A DNA stretch of 64,000 nucleotides from DATARR01 sp034666985 (lineage in GTDB: Bacteria > Acidobacteriota > Thermoanaerobaculia > Multivoradales > UBA5704). Under the pieces are notes generated by a model. It had not been told where the DNA came from. It worked only from the letters and a program-made list of their open reading frames with translations, and searched no databases. The DNA lies in the NCBI GenBank assembly GCA_034666985.1, contig JAXDKS010000027.1, positions 139,912-203,911 on the forward strand, read 5' to 3'. The first letter of the stretch is position 1; the number at the start of each line of letters is the position of its first letter. Shown here piece after piece: positions 19,269 to 28,067 of the stretch. The position numbers were made by a program, and so were the translations under genes.

Positions 19269-21529
19269 TCTCTCGACAAGGTGTTAACCTCAGAATCCGC
19301 GAGCAGGGCAATGCGGCTACGGTTGAAAAAATTGTCAAAAATCTCGTCTTCTTCATAGTCGCTGGCCCGTAGGATCACTCCCAGAGCCTGACCCGGGGCG
19401 GACTCGGCCAGCCAAACGGCAGTCCGAAGAAGTAAGCTCTTCGCGAGATCGTGGAGGTCAACGACTGGCGGCAGCCCAACTTCTTCAACCAAGCGCTTGG
19501 CTTGAAGGCCGGGCAGGTGCTCCCTGCCGCCGCCTCTTGAGTTCCATCTTTCTCTCCGCCCGATACGTCTTCTGTGCCACGGATCGAAGCCAAACTTCTC
19601 GATTACCTGTGGTTCCGGCCCGGGGAGATCATCCTCGATGGTTCGCCGCGCCTCGTAGAGTTCCTCGCGCGCATCGCAGCCATAGCGCTGTAGTACCTCC
19701 CAGCGTTGCGCTGCACGCTCAGGAGGCTCGAGACCTCGCGGCCCGGGCTCGCTGTCTATCTCCCACAGAGGTTCCCGCGGGTGCGGGTAGAACGTGAACC
19801 CCTCGGCTAGCACCATTGCCCAGGCCTCGCGCGAAAGGGTTGGTATATCCGCCGTACCATGGCCGAGTTGCTGCCGGATCTCCGGTAGCGCCTCGCCGAC
19901 CAAGCGGAAGGACTCCTCAATCTTTCCCAGTTCGGCGAGGATTCCAGCCTTACGCACCTTCCAGAACACCTCGTCCGTGCTAACGTCGAGATCAACCAAT
20001 GTCCGCTCGACTAAGGCATGATCGAGACGGGCGAGCCCTAGGAGACATCGCTCATAGGAGATTCGGGGCCCGATCCAGACGTGGTCCGGCTTGTAGGGCT
20101 CCAGAGCTTCAGTCCAGCGCTCGAAGGCGGAGTCGTCGTCCCCCTCTCGTGCGGCGCGAAGTAAGGCGGCCACGAGCCTGATCCAACGAAGTCGAAGATC
20201 TTGGTCACTCGGGGCCAGAGGATTGATGGCAGAGAGGGCCTCGGAGATCGCCACCACGAGCTCGGCCGTGAGGGGAATGAGAGAAGTCTCTAGACGCCAG
20301 TTGAGCTCTTCAAGTACTTCAATCCGTTCGGTTGGGGCGAAAGCCGACAGGAGCTCAAGGGCGGGAGGAATCCAGCTCACTGTGGTGCCCCAAACGCGAA
20401 GCCGAGCGGACTTTGGTGCGACGAGCCAACCGGGGTAGAGTCGGCGGTTGTGCTGCCAATCTTTGACGGTATTCCGGAGCTCATCAGCGTCGGTCGAGGC
20501 CTTGGGACCGGCGTTCTCTGGATGTGGAAAGCCCGAGCTGTCGACCAGAACCGCTGGCAGATAGGTGGGCGGCTCCGGCGCATGGCGGTCGGGAGCCTTC
20601 GGCCAGTCGGTCTCCCTGTAGGGCTTTGCCCTTTCCAGACTCCAAAGGAACCACTCAAGAGCGCGCTGCTGCCGGGTTTCTTCCGGCCAGGAGGAGGCAG
20701 GCAGAGGCAGATGAGCCAGGTCGACGGGGACGACGCCGCGGCTTTCCAGCATACGCCGTCTCGGAGGCGGCAGGTCAAGCCAGCCGATAAGGTAAATGGT
20801 GGGTGCATATTTCCTCAGGTGATCGCGGACCCAACCGGACCAGTAAAGGAAGTTGGGATCGTCGCCCGAGAAGCCGAGAAGGCAGAACACGCTCTCCATC
20901 ATCGACTGTTGGGCAAGATTGACGAACGGAGCGAAGCGAACCGGGTAGGTCCTGAAATCTTCCTCGGTGAAGATCAGGGGGCGGACCGCAGGGAGTGTTC
21001 CGTGGAGCTTGACGATGCGGGGTCGTGCCGAAGCAGGGATGTCGGCGACCGTCCGCACTACATCGTAATGCCGGTCGATGACGCGAGTGGCTGCACGCTC
21101 AAGCAAAGTGTCCCAATTCGTCGTGAAGACGTCAGACCAGGGCAGCTCGAGCAGCCGGCGGTGGAGATCTCCGGGCTCGAAGCGGAGGTCGGGCACCGTG
21201 TCGGCTACCAGGCGTTCCAGGGCCTCGCGACCAAAGGCCGTCTCATACTCCTGGGCGAGACGCAGAAACCCGCTGGTGGCGTTGGCTTGCTGCAGGGCGT
21301 AGTTCCGGTGCTCCGAGTTAGCTCCACCGTGAGCCGGGTAAAGGTGGTCAACGACTGTTCGCGCGAGCTCGGACCAAAGGGGAAACCGGCCACTTCCAGC
21401 CCCTCGGGGCCGGGCGTTCAGGCTCATGCCAGACCCAACCATAACCGCTGCGTTGCCGTGCGCTCCCCTCCGCCAAAGGGCAGCGCGGATACGGTCCAAG
21501 TACGGCTGATCCGGGAAGTCGTGGGACAT
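19220..21529 (-). CDS. SIR2-domain protein, putative NADase of an anti-phage system (N-terminal part)
   Basis: 769 residues. Residues about 25-290 are a SIR2_2-type NAD-binding fold: VMVGSGMSLNA (29-39), VFTTNWDTLL (134-143), KLHGTLP (174-180, with the likely catalytic His) and LLGFSGDDPNF. Residues 300-750 are helical and resemble sensor regions of SIR2 proteins that deplete NAD during phage infection (family knowledge; not shown here). The last 14 residues after NTL (SREWGARWTMVCPEPRRR-like) look frameshifted, and the next minus-strand frame continues the protein. It is followed on its upstream side by two toxin-antitoxin pairs on the same strand. Confidence 0.8.
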   Translation of the reverse strand: MSHDFPDQPYLDRIRAALWRRGAHGNAAVMVGSGMSLNARPRGAGSGRFPLWSELARTVVDHLYPAHGGANSEHRNYALQQANATSGFLRLAQEYETAFGREALERLVADTVPDLRFEPGDLHRRLLELPWSDVFTTNWDTLLERAATRVIDRHYDVVRTVADIPASARPRIVKLHGTLPAVRPLIFTEEDFRTYPVRFAPFVNLAQQSMMESVFCLLGFSGDDPNFLYWSGWVRDHLRKYAPTIYLIGWLDLPPPRRRMLESRGVVPVDLAHLPLPASSWPEETRQQRALEWFLWSLERAKPYRETDWPKAPDRHAPEPPTYLPAVLVDSSGFPHPENAGPKASTDADELRNTVKDWQHNRRLYPGWLVAPKSARLRVWGTTVSWIPPALELLSAFAPTERIEVLEELNWRLETSLIPLTAELVVAISEALSAINPLAPSDQDLRLRWIRLVAALLRAAREGDDDSAFERWTEALEPYKPDHVWIGPRISYERCLLGLARLDHALVERTLVDLDVSTDEVFWKVRKAGILAELGKIEESFRLVGEALPEIRQQLGHGTADIPTLSREAWAMVLAEGFTFYPHPREPLWEIDSEPGPRGLEPPERAAQRWEVLQRYGCDAREELYEARRTIEDDLPGPEPQVIEKFGFDPWHRRRIGRRERWNSRGGGREHLPGLQAKRLVEEVGLPPVVDLHDLAKSLLLRTAVWLAESAPGQALGVILRASDYEEDEIFDNFFNRSRIALLADSEVNTLSREWGARWTMVCPEPRRR

Positions 21530-21642
21530 GAGAAACTATCCTCCCACGAGATCTGCGGCGCTGACCAGGTCTGTGGGATGCAGGGGCCTTACTGGAGACG
21601 CTCACAGTGACAAGCTGATCAGGCCGCAGCGCTCGTAGTTCT

Positions 21643-22083
21643 CTATTCGTCCTCGCGAAGGGGCGTCTGCTCCGTTTCGGCCCGTTCCGCGCCCATCAGA
21701 CGATCGTCGAAAGAAGAGAAGCGGGTGGGCTCGCCAAGGCTTGCGCTGTACAGGTCGAGATACGAGGCGAGGTGAAGGCTGTCAAATCCGCGGAGGGCAC
21801 GTCTCTCTGCCAAGTCGCCAGCGGACTGTCGAACGTCACTCGCGACCTCGATCGCGAGGTAGCGCGGCCAATCCCGATTCAAGTCGGCTTTGGCCGTTTC
21901 ATGCTCATCCGGAGTCAGATCACCGTCACGGCAGAGGCGTGCCAGCGCGCTCCGTGCCTCGGCGTAGGCGACGACGGAAGTACAGACGAGGGTGGCTTCG
22001 CCGACCAGGTGTTCGGTCTCGGCCGAGCCGCTTTCCTCGACGTAGAGCTTGATGAGACTGCTGGTATCGAGATAGAGAATCAA
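21643..22083 (-). CDS. PIN-domain toxin (VapC-like)
   Basis: 146 residues. LILYLDTSSLIKLYVEESGS contains the first Asp, YAEARSALARL the Glu, and LRGFDSLHLASYL the next Asp; FSSFDDRLMGAE supplies the last. The start chosen is TTG at 22083, overlapping the antitoxin stop by two bases (TTGA), because PIN proteins of this family begin MILYLDTS; the longer open frame to 22170 lies inside the antitoxin gene. Predicted Mg-dependent RNase. Confidence 0.85.
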   Translation of the reverse strand: MILYLDTSSLIKLYVEESGSAETEHLVGEATLVCTSVVAYAEARSALARLCRDGDLTPDEHETAKADLNRDWPRYLAIEVASDVRQSAGDLAERRALRGFDSLHLASYLDLYSASLGEPTRFSSFDDRLMGAERAETEQTPLREDE

Positions 22084-22349
22084 CGCCGGTCTTCCAGCAC
22101 GATGGCCGAGGCGCTCTGATTCCGCAGCCTGGGCCTCTGGCGCGACCCTTCGGGCTTGCCGCCGCTCCAACTCGCGGCGCCGGTCCGTACGAGCTCCCAG
22201 GCTCGCCTCTCGGCTGTGCTCTCCTCTCCCGGGATCAGATAGGCAATCAAGTGTCCACCCTCCGTGATGAGGATCCGCTCCCCCTGCCGGGCTCGTTCGA
22301 GGTAATTGCCGAGCTCAGCTCTCAGCGTTTCGATGCTGACTTCTCTCAT
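22080..22349 (-). CDS. Phd/YefM-type antitoxin
   Basis: 89 residues. MREVSIETLRAELGNYLERARQ and GERILITEGGHLIAYLIP are the Phd-fold DNA-binding N-terminus; the C-terminus is flexible and should wrap the PIN toxin. It is translationally coupled to the toxin downstream. Antitoxins of this type normally autoregulate the operon. Confidence 0.85.
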   Translation of the reverse strand: MREVSIETLRAELGNYLERARQGERILITEGGHLIAYLIPGEESTAERRAWELVRTGAASWSGGKPEGSRQRPRLRNQSASAIVLEDRR

Positions 22350-22410
22350 GGCAGATTACTCTAACACGAGATTAGACCCTTGGGAAGGGTGCCGGGGGGG
22401 CGAACACAGA

Positions 22411-22740
22411 TCACGGCGCGAACATCTTCCCCAGCAGGGACAGCACGGCGGTCATTGTCTCCGGCTCGAGCCGGCCCAGTTTCCTTACCAGCCGAGCGAC
22501 GTCAACCGTGCGGATCTGATCCAGGACGACGAGGCCCTCCCGACTGGCGAAGTTGCAACGGACACGGGTGGGATAGAGCCGGCCTCGGCTCGTCAGCGGT
22601 GCGACGATGACCGTCTGGAGGTGCCGGTTCATGTCGTCCGGCGAGATGACGACGCAGGGCCTCTGCTTCTGAATTTCGCTGCCGACCGTCGGGTCCAGAT
22701 TGACGAGATAGATCTCCGATCGTGCTACTGCCACTCCCAT
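22411..22740 (-). CDS. mazF: MazF/PemK-type endoribonuclease toxin
   Basis: 109 residues. SEIYLVNLDPTVGSEIQKQRPCVVISPDDMN is the typical MazF N-terminus, with VIVAPLTSR and LDQIRTVDVARLV following. MazF cuts mRNA at short sequence motifs (family knowledge). The ATG at 22740 overlaps the end of the antitoxin gene by 16 bases; a GTG two codons later is possible. Confidence 0.9.
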   Translation of the reverse strand: MGVAVARSEIYLVNLDPTVGSEIQKQRPCVVISPDDMNRHLQTVIVAPLTSRGRLYPTRVRCNFASREGLVVLDQIRTVDVARLVRKLGRLEPETMTAVLSLLGKMFAP

Positions 22741-22982
22741 TCCTCCTCGTCCCAGCGAGTCGGCACGAGCTCATCGCCGTCGAGGAGTGTATCGTCGCCC
22801 TGGCGGGCCATGGCCTCGAACGCCTCATCCCATCCCGCGCGGGGGTTGTTGACGGCGCGGATGACGAGGCGTTGATCCTCCACCTCGATCTCGACCTCGT
22901 CCTGGAGCCCTGTCTGCTCCAGGAGGGGTTTGGGAATGCGAACCCCCTGGGAGTTACCGATTCGGATCAGATGTGCTTTCAT
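22725..22982 (-). CDS. mazE: MazE-type AbrB-fold antitoxin
   Basis: 85 residues. MKAHLIRIGNSQGVRIPKPL and EVEIEVEDQRLVIRAV form the swapped-hairpin AbrB DNA-binding domain; the acidic C-terminus (TRWDEEEWEWQ) is the toxin-binding tail. It precedes and overlaps mazF. GAGGAGAACC lies before the ATG. The 280-base region up to the acyl-CoA dehydrogenase gene should hold both divergent promoters; I could not place them. Confidence 0.9.
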   Translation of the reverse strand: MKAHLIRIGNSQGVRIPKPLLEQTGLQDEVEIEVEDQRLVIRAVNNPRAGWDEAFEAMARQGDDTLLDGDELVPTRWDEEEWEWQ

Positions 22983-23263
22983 GGTTCTCCTCTCGTCGTG
23001 CTTACATTGTAGTCACGGCGAGGCGGTTGATCAAGGCAGGACCCTGTCGGCAGGGAGGTCGGCAGCGCTGAGCCGCAATGCGGCAAGAACAGGCGCCGCA
23101 CCGGCCCGTGGGTGACAGGCCGGTGAAAGTAGCACTACTCTGGCCCACAGAATGCAAAGGATTTGACGGGACCGCTGGCGTCTTGCGCACGGTCGTGCTA
23201 TTGTTGTCGCAGTGCGGCAATGCCGGGGACGGCCGGCCCACTGTCACTCAAAGGGGAAGAGAC

Positions 23264-25186
23264 ATGGCCAAGGAGCTTGAGCACATCAGCGAAATGGAAT
23301 CGAGGAAGGTCGCCGAGGCCTCCCGCGAGACCGAGTGGAAGCAGCCGAGCTTCCTGCGGGAAATGTTCCTCGGCAATTTCCGGCTCGACCTGATCCATCC
23401 GTATCCGCTGCCGGAGCAGGAGCGGCCCGAGTTCGCCGCCTTCTACAACGCCATCCGGGAGTTCCTGCGCGACGAGGTGGATGCCGTCGCGATCGACGTC
23501 ACGGGCGAGTACCCGGAGCACGTGGTGGACGGCCTGCGCAAGCTGGGCGCGTTCGGCATGAAGATCCCCAAGAAATACGGCGGCCTGGGCTTCACCAACA
23601 CCGAGTACCAGAAGGTGATGATGCTGCTGGGCTCGATCGACGGCAACCTCTCGGCCCTGCTCTCCGCCCACCAGTCGATCGGCGTCCCCCAGCCCCTCAA
23701 GCTTTTCGGCTCGGAGGAGCTCAAGAAGAAGTACCTGCCGCGCTGCGCCGCGGGCGACATCTCGGCCTTCGCGCTCACCGAGCCGCAGGTCGGCTCCGAT
23801 CCGGCGCGGCTGCAGACCGATGCCGAACGGACTCCGGAGGGGGACTACGTCCTCAACGGCGAGAAGCTCTGGTGCACCAACGGCACCCTCGCCAAGCTGC
23901 TGGTGGTGATGGCCCGCGATCCCAAGTCGAAGAAGATCAGCGCCTTCGTGGTCGAGACCGCCTGGCCCGGCGTCAAGGTGGAGCACCGCTGCCACTTCAT
24001 GGGTCTGCGGGCCTTGGCCAACGCCGTCATCACCTTCAAGAACGTGCGGGTGCCGGCCGAAAACCTCATCGGCACCGAGGGCAAGGGCCTCAAGATCGCC
24101 CTCACCACCCTCAACGACGGCCGCCTGTCGATCCCCAACGGCTCGGTGGGCTCGGCCAAGCTCTGCCTCGAGATCTGCCGCAAGTGGGCGGCCGAGCGGG
24201 TGCAGTGGGGCCGGCCCGTGGGCAAGCACGAGGCGGTGGCCCACATGATCGCCGACATGGCCGCCGTCACCTTCGCCATGGAGTCGATCGCCAGCCTGGC
24301 TACCACCATGTCCGACCGCGGCGGCTACGACATCCGCCTGGAGGCCGCGGCCTGCAAGGAGTGGAATTCGGCGCGCACGTGGGAGATCGTGGACAACACA
24401 ATGCAGATCCGGGGCGGCCGGGGCTATGAGACGGAGACCTCGCTCAAGGCCCGCGGCGAGGAGCCGATCGGCGTCGAGCGGATGATGCGCGACTACCGCA
24501 TCAACAAGATTTTCGAGGGCTCCACCGAGATCATGCACCTCTTCATGGCTCGCGAGGCGGTGGACAAGCACCTGCAGGTGGCCGGCGCCATGATCGATCC
24601 CGAGAAGAGCGTGGCGGAGAAGCTCGGCGAGCTGCCGAAGCTGGCCTCTTTCTACGGCTCCTGGTATCCCACCCGCTGGCTGGGCTGGGGGCAGTGGCCG
24701 CGCTTCCAGGAGTTCGGCTCCCTCGCCACCCACCTGCGCTTCGCGGAGCGCAACACGCGGCGGCTGTCGCGCCAGATCTTCCACGGCATGATCGTCCACC
24801 AGGCCAAGCTGCAGAACAAGCAGGCCTTCCTCTTCCGGCTGGTGGACATCGCCAACGAGCTGTTCGCCCTGTCGGCCTCGGTCACCCGCGCCCAGGCCAT
24901 GGTCGACGCCGGCCATCCCGAGGCGGCCAACGCCGTCGAGCTGGCCGATCTCTTCTGCCGGGGCTCACGGCGCAAGATCGTCCGCCTGTTCCACGAGCTG
25001 TGGGCCAACGACGACGTCCGCAAGTACAAGGTGGCCCTGCGGGTGCTCGACGGCAAGCACGCCTGGCTGGAGGAGGGCGCCCTCGGCCTCCAGGCCCGCG
25101 CCGAGGCCCTGAAGCCGCGGGCGGTCGAGCCCAGCGAGCCCGATCCCGTGCCGGTGCCCAAGGTCCGGCCGGTCGGCACGCACTGA
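23264..25186 (+). CDS. Acyl-CoA dehydrogenase with C-terminal extension
   Basis: 640 residues. The FAD-dependent first step of beta-oxidation. The ACAD core spans about 60-460 (FALTEPQVGSDPARLQTDAE, GEKLWCTNGTLAKLL, QIRGGRGYETE, IFEGSTEIMHLFMAREAVD, with the Glu after IF as candidate base). Residues 470-640 form an extra helical domain as in very-long-chain/ACAD9-type enzymes. Start at ATG 23264 is favoured by AAGGGGAAG and by the MAKELEH lead; the open frame extends 62 codons upstream without support. Chain-length preference cannot be read. Confidence 0.92.
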   Translation: MAKELEHISEMESRKVAEASRETEWKQPSFLREMFLGNFRLDLIHPYPLPEQERPEFAAFYNAIREFLRDEVDAVAIDVTGEYPEHVVDGLRKLGAFGMKIPKKYGGLGFTNTEYQKVMMLLGSIDGNLSALLSAHQSIGVPQPLKLFGSEELKKKYLPRCAAGDISAFALTEPQVGSDPARLQTDAERTPEGDYVLNGEKLWCTNGTLAKLLVVMARDPKSKKISAFVVETAWPGVKVEHRCHFMGLRALANAVITFKNVRVPAENLIGTEGKGLKIALTTLNDGRLSIPNGSVGSAKLCLEICRKWAAERVQWGRPVGKHEAVAHMIADMAAVTFAMESIASLATTMSDRGGYDIRLEAAACKEWNSARTWEIVDNTMQIRGGRGYETETSLKARGEEPIGVERMMRDYRINKIFEGSTEIMHLFMAREAVDKHLQVAGAMIDPEKSVAEKLGELPKLASFYGSWYPTRWLGWGQWPRFQEFGSLATHLRFAERNTRRLSRQIFHGMIVHQAKLQNKQAFLFRLVDIANELFALSASVTRAQAMVDAGHPEAANAVELADLFCRGSRRKIVRLFHELWANDDVRKYKVALRVLDGKHAWLEEGALGLQARAEALKPRAVEPSEPDPVPVPKVRPVGTH

Positions 25187-25193
25187 GGGCTTT

Positions 25194-25228
25194 CCTGGGA
25201 GCGCCGGCGGGACGCCGGCGCTCCCAGG
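25194..25228. repeat. Perfect palindrome, repeat family A (copy 3), possible terminator
   Basis: CCTGGGAGCGCCGGCG (25194-25209) and its exact complement (25213-25228) flank a 3-base loop, directly after the acyl-CoA dehydrogenase stop. No T run follows, so termination is uncertain. The sequence shares its core with 6216 and 17551. Confidence 0.75.
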
Positions 25229-25243
25229 GTAAGATACCGGGCA

Positions 25244-26218
25244 ATGCGCGCCATCCTGCCCGTCACCGATTCCAACCATCCGACCCCGCGAGTAGGCGAC
25301 CTCCCTGATCCGGCCCCCGGGCAGGGGGAGATCCTCGTGGCGATCGAGGCCGCGGGTCTCAACCACGCCGATCTCCACCAGCTCCGCGGCGCTTATCCGC
25401 CCCCGCCGGGGGAGAGCCAGGTCCCGGGCCTGGAATGCGCAGGCGTGGTGCTGGAGGGCGAGCCGGGCTCGGTCTGGCAGCCGGGCACGCGGGTGATGGC
25501 CCTGCTGGGCGGCGGCGGCCATGCCACGCGCGTTGCCATTCCCGTGGGGCAGCTCATGCCGTTGCCGGACAACCTCTCCTTCATCGAGGGCGCCGCCATC
25601 CCGGAGGCGGCCCTCACGGCGTGGGTCAACCTGGTGGTGGAGGGAGGGCTCCAGGCCGGCGAGACCGTGCTGGTGACCGGGGCCACGGGCGGCATGGGGA
25701 CCTTCGCGGTGCAGCTCGCCCGCGAGCTGGGTGCCCGGGTGCTCGCCGCCGGCCGCAACCGCGAGCGGCTGGAGATGCTCCGCGGCCTGGGGATCGAGGA
25801 GGTCTGCCTCGAAGGGGCGAACCTGCCCGGCCAGGTGCGTGAGGCCACGGGCGGCCGCGGTGTGGACCTGGTGCTCGAATTCACCGGCGGCGCGGAGTCG
25901 GCTGGCCACCTGGCGGCGCTGGCGCCCCGGGGCCGGATGATCGTGGTGGGGCTGGTGGGTGGCCGCAAGGTTGAAGTGGACTTCGGGCTGGTGCTGAGCC
26001 GCCGCCTGCAGGTCGTGGGCTCGCTCCTGCGGTCCCGTCCCCGTGAGGAGAAGGCGCAGCTCGTGGCCGACTTCACGGCCTTCGCCTTGCCGCGCCTGCG
26101 CGACGGCCGGCTGCGGCCGGTGGTGGACCGCGTCATTCCGTTCGAAAGAGCCGCCGAGGCCTATCAGGCCCTGGAGCGCGGCGGCGTCTTCGGCAAGATC
26201 GTTCTCTCAGTTGTTTAG
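25244..26218 (+). CDS. Quinone-oxidoreductase-like MDR-family dehydrogenase
   Basis: 324 residues of a zinc-free medium-chain reductase. The GroES-like part has AAGLNHADLHQLRGAYP and VPGLECAGVV; the Rossmann part has VLVTGATGGMGTFAVQLARELGA. The zinc-ligand cysteines are absent, matching NADPH:quinone reductases. It follows the acyl-CoA dehydrogenase by 57 bases but a palindrome separates them. Its last 12 bases overlap the convergent VWFA-related gene. Confidence 0.9.
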   Translation: MRAILPVTDSNHPTPRVGDLPDPAPGQGEILVAIEAAGLNHADLHQLRGAYPPPPGESQVPGLECAGVVLEGEPGSVWQPGTRVMALLGGGGHATRVAIPVGQLMPLPDNLSFIEGAAIPEAALTAWVNLVVEGGLQAGETVLVTGATGGMGTFAVQLARELGARVLAAGRNRERLEMLRGLGIEEVCLEGANLPGQVREATGGRGVDLVLEFTGGAESAGHLAALAPRGRMIVVGLVGGRKVEVDFGLVLSRRLQVVGSLLRSRPREEKAQLVADFTAFALPRLRDGRLRPVVDRVIPFERAAEAYQALERGGVFGKIVLSVV

Positions 26219-28057
26219 CGCCGCGGGCGCCGCCGCCTGAACCGCTCCCACCGAAACGGCACGGCTCAGGTAGGAGGTCACCGCCCCCAGCTCGTCGCGC
26301 ACGGCCACGGCCACGCGCTGCTCGCCCGCCGCCATCTTGAGGGTCAGGGTGTAGAGGTAGTGCTTGCCCAGGGCGTTGAGCACCTCCTTGCGGGAGATCT
26401 CGAGCGGCACCTCCACTTGGCGCACGGGCGAGGTGCCGCCCTTGCCGTCCCGGGTGGCCACCAGCAGGCGCAGCTTTCCCTTGTAGCTCCCACCTTCCTG
26501 CTGATTGACGATGGCCAGCTTGTAGAGAGGGATACTGAGCCGCACGGGCACGGCCCAGGTGCCGGCCGCCTTGTCCAGGGTCTGCTCTCCCACCTCTACC
26601 GCGACCTCCAGGGGATTGTCCTCGATGCCGTGCAGCAGGGCCGTGAGCGTGCGGTCCACCGCTTTTTCCAGGACGGGCTTGTCGCGGTAGCTGGGGCGGT
26701 AGCGGACGCGCAGGCCCGGCCGCTTCACCTTCACCTCGACCTTGTGCTGCTTTCCGTCGCCGTGATGGGCCGGGGTGTAGCCGAACGAGTAGTAGCTCTC
26801 GAAGTCCTCCTGCATCCGCGCCAGCTCGGGGCCGAGATCGTTGACGTCGAGCATGGCCCGCCCGCCGGTGTCGACGGCCAGGGCGGTGAGCGAGCCTTTC
26901 AGATTGCTGGTCTGGATCTGCTGGACCATGGACGACAGGAGACGCCGTTCCCCGGGGTCGAAGTCCGCTGCGGCCCCGCCGGCGAAGCCTTGCAGGCCGC
27001 TCGCCTGGAGGGTGTAGAGGGTCACCCGGTTGGCGCTGGCATGCGCCGCGAGGTCCTCGAAGCGCGTGGCCACGCTGTACCTCTGGGCGTCGAGCGCCGC
27101 CTGCTGGGGGTTGTACTTGGCGCCGTCGTCGCCGCCGCGGGCCGCCCGGTCCGAGTTGCCGCTCGAGAGCTCGGTAGGCTCCATGGAGCCGCCGCAGAGC
27201 TCGGAAAGGACCTCGAAGAGCTCCTCACCGGGCGTGACGGAAATGCCGTCGCTGACGAAGAGGAGCGCCCGGTGGCCGGGCACGCCGGAGAGCGAGTTGA
27301 TGATCACCTTGAGGGCATTGACCGTGCGCAGGGCCTCGTCGCGCGTCTCCGCGGCGTAGGTCTCGATGGGCCTCACGTTCTCCAGGGCGCAGGGGTTGAC
27401 GCTGTGCATGGCATACATGGTGCGGAACGCGGACCGCCGCGCCTCGTCCCCCAGTTGCCCCTGGGCGGTCACGCCCTCGGCCTTCTTCAATGCCGCGTCG
27501 ATGGCCGCCCCGTCTTCGGTGAAGGGCTGGAGCAGGCGCATCCCCAGGTCCTGGGCGGCGATCATCACCCGGTCGCCCGGTCGGATGCTGCGGGCGAGGA
27601 AGGCGCGGATCTGCTCCACGGCCTTGGTGCGGTGCTCGGGGCGCAGGTGCAGGTCGTCGAGGAACACCACCAGCGAGAGGGCGTTCTCGGGATCGGGAGG
27701 CGGGGCCGGTACCGCCGGGGCGGCGGCGCTCGGAACGGCTGGAGCGGGCCCTGTCAGTGTGAGCGCGGGGGCAGCGTGGCCGGAGGAGAAGATCGCGAAG
27801 TTGGTGACCTCCACCGGCTTGCCGTCCTCGGAGAGGACGAAGTCCTCCCGCTTCAGATCGGTCACCCGCTTGCCATCGCGGTCGGTGACGTAGACCTCGA
27901 CGTTGACGACGTTGACCTCCACCACTTCGCCGAAGCTGGTGAGCGACTGGGCCGGAGGCGATGGCGGCTTCGGCGGCGCCGCGGCGGCCAGGGCCAGAGG
28001 AATGGCAGCCAGGGTGGCGAGGGTGAAGCTCAGCAGGGCGAGCGGTCGGCTTCTCAT
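26207..28057 (-). CDS. Secreted VWFA-related protein, paralogue 1
   Basis: 616 residues with a signal peptide (LALLSFTLATLAAIPLALAAAAP). Next comes the conserved segment VVEVNVVNVEVYVTDRDGKRVTDL, then a von Willebrand A-like domain (VVFLDDLHLRPEHRTKAVEQ, LLFVSDGISVTPGEELF), then a beta-rich C-terminus. The metal-ion site is the DDLH variant instead of DxSxS. Such proteins are greatly expanded in Acidobacteria (VWFA-related family); role unknown, probably periplasmic or surface interaction. It is last in a row of three paralogues 10 bases apart. Confidence 0.85.
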   Translation of the reverse strand: MRSRPLALLSFTLATLAAIPLALAAAAPPKPPSPPAQSLTSFGEVVEVNVVNVEVYVTDRDGKRVTDLKREDFVLSEDGKPVEVTNFAIFSSGHAAPALTLTGPAPAVPSAAAPAVPAPPPDPENALSLVVFLDDLHLRPEHRTKAVEQIRAFLARSIRPGDRVMIAAQDLGMRLLQPFTEDGAAIDAALKKAEGVTAQGQLGDEARRSAFRTMYAMHSVNPCALENVRPIETYAAETRDEALRTVNALKVIINSLSGVPGHRALLFVSDGISVTPGEELFEVLSELCGGSMEPTELSSGNSDRAARGGDDGAKYNPQQAALDAQRYSVATRFEDLAAHASANRVTLYTLQASGLQGFAGGAAADFDPGERRLLSSMVQQIQTSNLKGSLTALAVDTGGRAMLDVNDLGPELARMQEDFESYYSFGYTPAHHGDGKQHKVEVKVKRPGLRVRYRPSYRDKPVLEKAVDRTLTALLHGIEDNPLEVAVEVGEQTLDKAAGTWAVPVRLSIPLYKLAIVNQQEGGSYKGKLRLLVATRDGKGGTSPVRQVEVPLEISRKEVLNALGKHYLYTLTLKMAAGEQRVAVAVRDELGAVTSYLSRAVSVGAVQAAAPAALNN

Positions 28058-28067
28058 GATCTCGTCC

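Noticed and set aside
23078..23263. Upstream extension of the acyl-CoA dehydrogenase frame
   Set aside because: It shows no similarity to the family, and a good ribosome site lies before the ATG at 23264.
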